Source of the DNA: Azospirillum agricola
Lineage (GTDB): Bacteria; Pseudomonadota; Alphaproteobacteria; Azospirillales; Azospirillaceae
NCBI RefSeq assembly: GCF_017876095.1
Contig: NZ_JAGINM010000012.1
Coordinates: 152,465-216,464 of the forward strand
Reading direction: 5' to 3'
Length of the DNA: 64,000 nucleotides
Shown: positions 26,589-32,494 of the stretch, in pieces
Position numbering within the stretch: position 1 is the first letter of the stretch
Layout of the letters: every line of letters begins with the position of its first letter
Translations under genes and position numbers: made by a program
The notes under the pieces: model-generated
Databases searched by the model: none
The model's input: the letters and a program-made list of their open reading frames with translations, nothing else
Told to the model about the DNA's origin: nothing

Positions 26589-27799
26589 GGCCTTGCGGTC
26601 CTCACGGCGTCGCCAGACCGGTGGGCCCGCGCGGTGCCGGTTCCGGCCGGCAGCAGCCGGGCCAGTTTCGGGCGCAGGAAGGGCATGGGATCGTCGAGCG
26701 CGATGGCCTTCGCCTCGCAGCGGGCGACCCAGGCGAGCCATTGGGCCGTCGGAATGCCGGCCTCGCGCGCCGCCTTGCGGTCCTTGCTGATGTGGCACCA
26801 GCAGGCGCCGGGGCGGGCGATCGCCGGGGCGGGGCGGGGGGCGCCGGTGAGGTCGGCCTGGACGATCGCCGGCAGGTTGACGCCGGCCACCGCGCCCAGA
26901 TGGTGCCACAGGGTGCTGCGCGGGTTGACCTCCAGCAGATGCAGGCCGCCGTCGGGCGCGCGCTTGAAGTCGAACTTGGCGAGGCCGCGCAGCCCCATCC
27001 GTTCGCTCAGGCTGCGGCCGAGCGCCGCCACGTCGGCGCCCTCGCCCCGGCTGTCGGTGATGGTCAGGGCGGTGCTGTGGCCGTACTCGGCCGGGTAGGT
27101 GCGGATCTTGCGGCCGGTGAACTCGCCGGCGACGGAGCCCCGCGCGTCGATGTAGACGTGGTAGCTCTCGATGCCGGTTTCCGGGCCGGGGATCAGTTCC
27201 TGCGCCAGCAGGTCGATGCCGACCGGGATCAGGCGCGGCCACAGGGCGCGCAGCTCGGCCGGGTTCTCGATGCGGATGGCCTTGCCCAGCCCCTCGATGG
27301 AATCCCAGGGCGGCCGGCGGGTCAGCGGCTTGACGATCAGCGGGTAGCGCAGGTCGAGGTCGGGCGCCTCCGATCCGGCTGCGGGGTGCAGACGCCGGGT
27401 GCGCGGCACCGGCAGGCCGAGACGCTCCGCCAGCGCCTGGAACCGGGCCTTGTCGACCAGCGTCTCCACCAGTTCGGCGTCGGCCAGGGCGAAGCGGAAG
27501 GCACGGGCCAGACGGTCGCGGTGGCGCGACACCATCAGCAGATGGGCGTCCTCCTCGATGTGGAGCACCGGGCGCTCGCGCTGGGCGGCGCCGAAGCGCA
27601 GCAGCGCGTCGACCAGCGCCTCGTCGCCGCCGGACCCGGCGGTCCAGGGCAGCAGCGTCTCGGTGAAGCGGGAGTAGGCGGCGGGGGAGCCGGGCGGCCC
27701 CACCACGGCGCAGCGGATGCCGGCCAGCCCGAGCGGGCGGACCAGATCCATGTCGCCCAGCACGCAGGCCAGCGGAGCGTTCTTGCGCAGGCTCGTCAT
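26585..27799 (-). CDS. ATP-grasp domain protein
   Basis: The 404-residue product has ATP-grasp architecture: an N-terminal Rossmann-like part (LACVLGDMDLVRPLGLAGIR), the first ATP-binding lobe with RYPLIVKPLTRRPPWDSIE (near 170), QELIPGPETGIESYHVYID (near 215) and the metal-binding segment LAKFDFKRAPDGGLHLLEVN followed by PRSTLW (near 290), whose Glu-x-Asn is the Mg ligand pair. Such enzymes ligate a carboxylate to an amine or thiol, often in carbamoyl-phosphate-synthase-like or small-peptide pathways. It lies 15 bases after a GNAT-fold gene and is coupled to a metallophosphoesterase. The substrate cannot be read from the sequence. Confidence 0.85.
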   Translation of the reverse strand: MTSLRKNAPLACVLGDMDLVRPLGLAGIRCAVVGPPGSPAAYSRFTETLLPWTAGSGGDEALVDALLRFGAAQRERPVLHIEEDAHLLMVSRHRDRLARAFRFALADAELVETLVDKARFQALAERLGLPVPRTRRLHPAAGSEAPDLDLRYPLIVKPLTRRPPWDSIEGLGKAIRIENPAELRALWPRLIPVGIDLLAQELIPGPETGIESYHVYIDARGSVAGEFTGRKIRTYPAEYGHSTALTITDSRGEGADVAALGRSLSERMGLRGLAKFDFKRAPDGGLHLLEVNPRSTLWHHLGAVAGVNLPAIVQADLTGAPRPAPAIARPGACWCHISKDRKAAREAGIPTAQWLAWVARCEAKAIALDDPMPFLRPKLARLLPAGTGTARAHRSGDAVRTARP

Positions 27800-27814
27800 C
27801 GTCGTTTCCTCCCC

Positions 27815-29011
27815 TCAGGACCCCTTGGCGGGAGCGAACCAGCCCCGCATGGACCGTTTGACCGTCTCGGCCAGCGCGCCGCGCGCCTGCCGCCACTGGG
27901 CGTCGAGGCGCCGGCTCAGCCGGTCCGGCCCCAGCGCCAGCCAGTTCATCGGCTGTTCGGCGTTGGCGAGCAGCGGCTTGTGCCCGGCCGGCGTGGACAT
28001 GAAGTCGTAGCAGTCCTCGCCGCGCCGAAGGCTGTCCTCGATGGCCAGCACATGGCTCAGGAGGCCGGGCTTCAGTCGGTTGTCCTTCTCGAAGGCGAAG
28101 CCGCCCTGGTAGTTCATCACCCGGTTGCGGTGGACCATGTTGTAGAGGTAGCCGATGGGCTCGCCGCCCGCGCTGATGCGGCAGAGCCGGATGGCGCCCT
28201 TCGGCACCCCGTCGGCGATCAGCCGCTCATGGAAGGGGCGGAAGGCCGGGTTGGCGAAGGCCCCCACCTCGCCGCGCGCCTGCCAGCTCGCCTGGTGCAG
28301 CAGCTCCAGCGCGGCGAAATCCTCCAGCGCCTCCTCCACCGTGGCGGCGACGCGGTAGTCGAGGCCGCCGCGCTCCTGGTAGAGCCGCTCGGTGCGGTTG
28401 ACGGCGGAACGCGTGTTCCTGCCCAGCCCGGCGCGGTAGCCGCCGCCCCCGCCTCCTGCGGCGCGGATCCGGTCGAAATCGACCCATTGCGTCGTGTCGG
28501 CCAGCCGCACCTGCACCGCGTGGCCGGTCTGGGCGGCGGCGCGGCGGGCGGCGATCTCGGCCTTGTCGGTCAGGCCGGCGAGCACCAGCTCGTCGGAGCG
28601 GGTCAGCCGGGAGCCGAGCCAGCGCAGGCAGGCCGAGGTCACGGAGTCGGCATGGCGGCGGTCGGCGAGGATGCCGTTGTACTCGACGAACAGCCGGTCG
28701 AAGACCCGGTCACCCGTCTCGTGCAGCATCCAGCAGCGGGTGCGCAGCAGCCCGAGCCGCCACTGCACCCGCGGACACAGCACCGCCAGCCCGACCACCT
28801 CGCCATGGAGGCGCGCGACCAGCAGATGCGGGTGGACGCCGGGCGGAAGCAGGGCGAGCCAATGGCCGATCCACAGCCAGGACAGGAAGAAGGAACCGTC
28901 CGACCGCGATTCCAGATCGGTCCACATCCCCGCCAGACCGTCGGTGCGGTCGAGCGGGAGCAGATCGATGTCGATGGCTCCGTCGGTGTCGGTCGTGGGC
29001 CTGAAGGTCAT
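27815..29011 (-). CDS. GNAT/FemAB-like acetyltransferase (CelD family type)
   Basis: The 398-residue protein matches the large GNAT-fold group annotated as cellulose-biosynthesis CelD or Acetyltransf_6, related to FemAB aminoacyltransferases. Supporting features are the N-terminal SFFLSWLWIGHWLALLPPG, a central basic segment with GRNTRSAVNRTERLYQERGG, and the C-terminal motif AIRLCRISAGGEPIGYLYNM followed by NYQGGFAFEKDNRLKPGLL, where the acyl-CoA-binding core normally lies. Acceptor and donor are unknown. It is the first gene of the 27.8-25.8 kb set with ATP-grasp and metallophosphoesterase genes, suggesting surface-polymer or small-molecule modification. Confidence 0.78.
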   Translation of the reverse strand: MTFRPTTDTDGAIDIDLLPLDRTDGLAGMWTDLESRSDGSFFLSWLWIGHWLALLPPGVHPHLLVARLHGEVVGLAVLCPRVQWRLGLLRTRCWMLHETGDRVFDRLFVEYNGILADRRHADSVTSACLRWLGSRLTRSDELVLAGLTDKAEIAARRAAAQTGHAVQVRLADTTQWVDFDRIRAAGGGGGGYRAGLGRNTRSAVNRTERLYQERGGLDYRVAATVEEALEDFAALELLHQASWQARGEVGAFANPAFRPFHERLIADGVPKGAIRLCRISAGGEPIGYLYNMVHRNRVMNYQGGFAFEKDNRLKPGLLSHVLAIEDSLRRGEDCYDFMSTPAGHKPLLANAEQPMNWLALGPDRLSRRLDAQWRQARGALAETVKRSMRGWFAPAKGS

Positions 29012-29164
29012 CGGCTCGGCGTCTCCAGCAGGGACGAATCCATACTGGAGAGAACACCATCCGGCCCCATCCGGGTATCCGTCCCGGCGGGGTTCTCCAT
29101 CGGGGTTTCGGGGACGCAGAGGGTGCTCCGCTTGGAGGCCGTCCGCGCCCCTTTTTGCCGGGGG

Positions 29165-29872
29165 TCAGCGCTTGATCGTATCGGCCGATTGGCCGAAGAG
29201 GATCTTGCGGCTCTCGTCGTTCACGGTCGGCGTCTTGGCGGCGTTGACGGCCGAGCCCTTCTCATAGGCGCGGACCGTCGCCGGACGCTCCTGGATGGCG
29301 GCAAACCAGCGCTTCAGGTTCGGGAAGTCGTCGAGGTTCTGCTGCTGGCGCTCGTGCGGCACGACCCACGGGTAGGCGGCCATGTCGGCGATGGAGTAGT
29401 CGGCGCCGCCGAGGAACGCGTTCCCGGCCAGCCGCTTGTCCATCACGCCGTAGAGACGGCCGGTCTCCTTGACGTAGCGCTCCATGGCGTAGGGAATGCG
29501 CTCCGGCGCGTACTGGACGAAATGATGGTTCTGCCCGGCCATGGGCCCGAGGCCGCCGACCTGCCAGAACAGCCACTCCGTCACCGTCTTGCGGCCCCGC
29601 AGATCGGCCGGAAGGAATTTGCCGGTCTTCTCGGCGAGATAGAGCAGGATGGCTCCCGATTCGAACACCGTGACCGGCTCGCCGCCGTCGGCCGGCGCCT
29701 GGTCGATGATCGCCGGCATGCGGTTGTTGGGGGAGAAGGCGAGGAACTCCGGCTTGAACTGGTCGCCGGCGCCGATGTTCACCGGCTTCAGGCTGTAGTC
29801 CAGCCCGGCTTCCTCAAGGAACATGGTGATCTTGTGGCCGTTCGGCGTCGGCCAGAAATAGAGGTCGATCAT
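29165..29872 (-). CDS. Nu-class glutathione transferase / disulfide reductase (YfcG/YghU-like)
   Basis: This 235-residue protein carries the Nu-class GST signature: YFWPTPNGHKITMFLEEAGL (residues 5-24), where TPNGxKI replaces the usual Tyr/Ser/Cys active site, then INIGAGDQFKPEFLAFSPNN-type sequence at 32-51, VFESGAILLYLAEKTGKFLP (near 70) and the all-alpha C-terminal domain with YSIADMAAYPWV. Family members bind two GSH or GSSG molecules and act as disulfide-bond oxidoreductases. It is monocistronic and divergent from the thioesterase/enoyl-CoA hydratase pair. Confidence 0.93.
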   Translation of the reverse strand: MIDLYFWPTPNGHKITMFLEEAGLDYSLKPVNIGAGDQFKPEFLAFSPNNRMPAIIDQAPADGGEPVTVFESGAILLYLAEKTGKFLPADLRGRKTVTEWLFWQVGGLGPMAGQNHHFVQYAPERIPYAMERYVKETGRLYGVMDKRLAGNAFLGGADYSIADMAAYPWVVPHERQQQNLDDFPNLKRWFAAIQERPATVRAYEKGSAVNAAKTPTVNDESRKILFGQSADTIKR

Positions 29873-30036
29873 CCCAAACCCTCCGTTGATTTGCGCAGAA
29901 GGTTAATCGCCGCCGGCCGTCTGGCAAGCCCATCCTGACGCGGGGCAGGGTCGCCGAAGATCGTGGACCGCGGCGGCGCGCCCGCGCTTTACTTCGCGCA
30001 ACGCAAGCACCATCCCGCCATGAGGAACCCCCGCGC

Positions 30037-30468
30037 ATGACCGACCTGCTGAAAGGCGAATCCCCGTCCGGCTACCAGGAGCTTCTCGGCTACCGTCTGA
30101 GTCGCTGGGAAGAGGGAAGCGCCGAGATGGAGTTGCCGGTGGACGACCGGCACCTCAACCGGGCCGGCGTGGTGCATGGCGGGGTGCTGACGTCGCTTTT
30201 GGACACGGTTTCCGGATTCGCCGCAACATTCTGTCCCCATGAAGGGCGGGTGAGACGGGTCGTGACGCTGTCGCTCGCCACGAGCTTCCTCGGGCAGTCA
30301 CGGAACGGTACGCTGGTCGCCACCGCACGTCTGCGCGGCGGCGGACGCAAGATCGTCGGGGTGGCGGCGGAAATCCGCCACCGCGAGACGGGCGCCCTGC
30401 TGGCGACGTCCGAGGGCATGTTCAAATACAGACCGGGCAGCGAGAACCGGGAGGGGATGGAGAGATGA
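30037..30468 (+). CDS. PaaI-type hotdog thioesterase
   Basis: A 143-residue single-hotdog protein. The core is HLNRAGVVHGGVLTSLLDTV (residues 36-55), containing the family motif HGGxxxxxxDxxxG that forms the CoA-ester active site, followed by VVTLSLATSFLGQSRNGTLV, with later strands typical of PaaI. It should hydrolyse short or aryl acyl-CoA thioesters in the cytoplasm. Its stop overlaps the start of an enoyl-CoA hydratase gene by four bases, so both probably belong to one acyl-CoA degradation or quality-control step. Confidence 0.9.
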   Translation: MTDLLKGESPSGYQELLGYRLSRWEEGSAEMELPVDDRHLNRAGVVHGGVLTSLLDTVSGFAATFCPHEGRVRRVVTLSLATSFLGQSRNGTLVATARLRGGGRKIVGVAAEIRHRETGALLATSEGMFKYRPGSENREGMER

Positions 30469-31292
30469 TGGGACAGCCGACGAGTGAACGCTTGACGACA
30501 GGACGGTTGACGACAGGACGGTTGACGGCCGCGCGCGACGGGCGCGTGCTGGTGCTGACGATGGACGACGCGGCCACCAAGAACGCGCTGGGGCCGGAGA
30601 TGATGGCGGCCGCGCGCGACGCCTTCCTCCAGGCGGCGGCCGATCCGGCGGTCGGCGCGGTGGTGCTGGCCGGGGCCAACGGCACCTTCTGTTCCGGCGG
30701 CAACCTCGGCGCGCTGCTCGGCAACGCCAAGACCGACCCGAGCGCCATCCGCGCGAACCTGGAGCAGTTCCACGGCTGGGTCCGCGCCATGCGCGCCTGC
30801 CCGAAGCCGGTGATCGCCGCGGTCGAGGGGGCGGCGGCCGGGGCGGGCTTCTCCATCGCGCTCGGCTGCGACCTGATCGTCGCGGCCGATGACGCGACCT
30901 TCACGCTGGCCTACGTCAAGGTCGGGCTCAACCCGGACGGCGGGGCCTCGGCCTTCCTGGCGCGCGCGGCGACGCCGCAGCTCGCCGCCGAGATCATGTT
31001 CGAGGGCGGGCGGATCGGCGCGGCGCGGCTGGCGCAGCTCGCCATCGTCAACCGGGTGGTGGCGCCGGGACTCGCGTTGGCCGAGGCGACGGCCTGGGCG
31101 GCGCGGCTGGCGGACGGCCCGACGCTGGCCATCGGCCGTGCCAAGCGGCTGATCGAGGCCGGTTTCGGCGAACCCGACGCCCAGCTCGACCGCGAGGCCG
31201 ACTTCTTCGTCGAGGCTCTGCATGGGGCCGAAGCCGCCGAGGGCATCACCGCCTTCTTCGAGAAGCGCCCCGCCAACTACCCGCGCGTTTGA
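30465..31292 (+). CDS. Enoyl-CoA hydratase/isomerase family protein
   Basis: A 275-residue crotonase-fold protein. Oxyanion-hole motifs are LAGANGTFCSGGNLGALLG (near 70) and EGAAAGAGFSIALGCDLIV (near 122); the downstream segment VKVGLNPDGGASAFLARA resembles the PaaG-type isomerase rather than the classical hydratase, where a Glu is expected. The start is uncertain: tandem ATGs at 30465/30468 overlap the thioesterase stop, but the first 20 residues are low-complexity (TTGRLTTGRLT) because of a 15-base DNA duplication. With the coupled PaaI-like thioesterase it fits fatty or aromatic acid breakdown; phenylacetate genes themselves are absent here. Confidence 0.87.
   Translation: MMGQPTSERLTTGRLTTGRLTAARDGRVLVLTMDDAATKNALGPEMMAAARDAFLQAAADPAVGAVVLAGANGTFCSGGNLGALLGNAKTDPSAIRANLEQFHGWVRAMRACPKPVIAAVEGAAAGAGFSIALGCDLIVAADDATFTLAYVKVGLNPDGGASAFLARAATPQLAAEIMFEGGRIGAARLAQLAIVNRVVAPGLALAEATAWAARLADGPTLAIGRAKRLIEAGFGEPDAQLDREADFFVEALHGAEAAEGITAFFEKRPANYPRV
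30492..30521 (+). repeat. 15-bp tandem duplication inside the enoyl-CoA hydratase N-terminus
   Basis: TTGACGACAGGACGG occurs twice in succession, giving the repeated residues TTGRL. The repeat preserves the frame and lies before the conserved fold, so it probably tolerates slippage. Confidence 0.7.
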
Positions 31293-31310
31293 GAGGATGA
31301 GATCCCCGCG

Positions 31311-31529
31311 TCACGCCAGCAGCGACAGGGTGGGGTCGGCCGGCGCCGGGGCGGCGTCCTCCAGCGCGCGGGCGATCTCGTCGGGTTTTCCCGCCACGCG
31401 CAACGCTTCGGCCCGGCCGCCGAAATACAGGTCGGTTTCGCCGTTCGCGGCACCGCGCAGGAACAGCACGGCGCCGGGGTTCACCAGAACGATTGCTCCG
31501 CTCGTGTCGGTCAGTTCAACGAATGCCAT
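31311..31529 (-). CDS. Small 72-aa protein, possibly FlbD-like
   Basis: The product is 72 residues: MAFVELTDTSGAIVLVNPGA, a VLFLRGA turn, TDLYFGGRAEALRVAGKPDE and an acidic Ala/Pro-rich tail. The order of beta-strands (functional verb-like FVELTDxxGxxxxVNP, then xTxLxFGG, then VxGxPDE) resembles the small FlbD-type domain found beside flagellar motor genes, but the similarity is weak and I do not assign a function. The ATG at 31529 was preferred because AGAGGA lies at a normal distance. It is divergent from a response regulator across 247 bases that contain a nested hairpin. Confidence 0.6.
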   Translation of the reverse strand: MAFVELTDTSGAIVLVNPGAVLFLRGAANGETDLYFGGRAEALRVAGKPDEIARALEDAAPAPADPTLSLLA

Positions 31530-31588
31530 GACGACCATCCTCTCTGCATGCACGTAAAACACACGGGAACATGGTAGGTTTCCTTCCA

Positions 31589-31630
31589 AGCCTTTGGTTC
31601 GGCCTTCCGGCCGATCCGACACCAAAGGCT
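31589..31630. other. Nested hairpin in a 247-bp divergent intergenic region
   Basis: AGCCTTTGGT (31589-31598) pairs perfectly with ACCAAAGGCT (31621-31630) and encloses a second perfect stem, TCGGCC-TTCC-GGCCGA (31599-31614). The bifurcated shape lies in the leader of neither gene as drawn and could be a small RNA, a leader structure or an operator. I see no other recognisable element in this stretch except an AGGGAG Shine-Dalgarno before the regulator. Confidence 0.45.
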
Positions 31631-31776
31631 GACCGGAAGAGGCTGCTCCTTCGGCCCCTTGAACGTCGGCGCCGTGCGACAAACATGGGCGGTTCAGTCC
31701 GGCCGGAACCGAAAGGCTTCGGCTTTGGACGGCAACCGGCTATAAGCCCGGCCTGCAACAAAGGGAGCACCAAGAC

Positions 31777-32235
31777 TTGAAGCTGCTCGTCGTCGAAGAT
31801 GATCCGCTGATCGGTCCGGCCGTGAAGGCCGTGCTGGAAAACGCGGGCTACACCGTCGTTGGGCCGCTGCGCGACGCCAACAAAGCCGCGCGGGTCGGCG
31901 CGCGGGAGAATCCCGACCTGGCGCTGGTCGACGTCAACCTCGCCGGCGGCGAGAACGGGCTGACGCTCGCCCGCCGCCTGTGGGAGGAAAACAGGGTTCC
32001 GTCGCTGCTGATGACCGGCTTCGACCACCACGCCGAGGAAGCGCGCGAGTTCGCCATGGGGCTGCTGCGCAAGCCGGTGATGCCCGATGCCCTGGTCGAT
32101 GCGGTCGGCACGCTGGCCGAGATTCTGGGCGGCCTGCGCCCCTCCTCGGTGCCCTCGGCGCTGGAGCTGTTCCATTCCTCCATCGCCTCGGTCACCGCCG
32201 CGTCGCTCGCCGGGCCGCGCGTGCGCAGCGCCTGA
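31777..32235 (+). CDS. Single-domain response regulator (CheY-like) with short C-terminal tail
   Basis: This 152-residue protein is a receiver domain: acidic pair Asp8-Asp9 in VVEDDPLI, phospho-acceptor Asp52 in LVDVNLAGGENG, the conserved Thr of LLMTGFD near 85, and Lys of LLRKPVMP near 107. After about 125 residues comes a 30-residue tail with no output domain, so it probably signals by protein contact. A TTG is the start, preceded by AGGGAG. No kinase is adjacent; the PAS kinase at 21.7-24.1 kb also lacks a partner regulator, but linkage is only a suggestion. A strong convergent terminator follows. Confidence 0.9.
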   Translation: MKLLVVEDDPLIGPAVKAVLENAGYTVVGPLRDANKAARVGARENPDLALVDVNLAGGENGLTLARRLWEENRVPSLLMTGFDHHAEEAREFAMGLLRKPVMPDALVDAVGTLAEILGGLRPSSVPSALELFHSSIASVTAASLAGPRVRSA

Positions 32236-32269
32236 CGCCGCCCCGCGCCGATCCGCCTGTTCCGTTCGC

Positions 32270-32296
32270 AAGGCCCGCTCAACCGGCGGGCCTTTT
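32270..32296. terminator. Intrinsic bidirectional terminator
   Basis: AAGGCCCGC and GCGGGCCTT form a perfect nine-base stem with a seven-base loop, followed on the plus strand by TTTT. It lies between the plus-strand response regulator and the minus-strand 53-aa gene that closes the trehalose operon, so it serves both converging transcripts. Confidence 0.85.
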
Positions 32297-32303
32297 CATA
32301 TGA

Positions 32304-32465
32304 TCATGCTGGCGGGGGAGTGTCCGCCGCCGTGGCCGCCTCATCCTCCGACACGTCGTCGATCGGGGGGCCGCCGTTGTCCGGGTCCAGTTCGACCCAT
32401 TGCCGAAGGGCGCTCAGCGGCGCGCCGGTCATGGGCGGAGCGCTTGTCGGACTGATCATCGCCAT
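32304..32465 (-). CDS. 53-aa acidic protein at the end of the trehalose operon
   Basis: A small frame of 53 residues (MAMISPTSAPPMTGAPLSAL, RQWVELDPDN, then an acidic Asp/Glu/Ala/Pro tail). A near-perfect Shine-Dalgarno (AGGAGGACC) stands immediately before its ATG, and it begins 29 bases after the treY stop in the same direction, with an intrinsic terminator right after its own stop. That arrangement is strong evidence that it is translated as the last gene of the operon. No family is recognised; the net charge is strongly negative and no membrane segment is seen. Confidence 0.7.
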   Translation of the reverse strand: MAMISPTSAPPMTGAPLSALRQWVELDPDNGGPPIDDVSEDEAATAADTPPPA

Positions 32466-32494
32466 GGTCCTCCTGTCCTGTCGTAGCGGGCGGG

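Noticed and set aside
21741..27098. A 1785-codon open frame on the plus strand opposite the histidine kinase, nucleotidase and phosphoesterase genes.
   Set aside because: It is composed of Arg/Gly/Gln/Ala-rich sequence without any domain, and the opposite strand contains four recognisable genes; high GC content explains the open frame.
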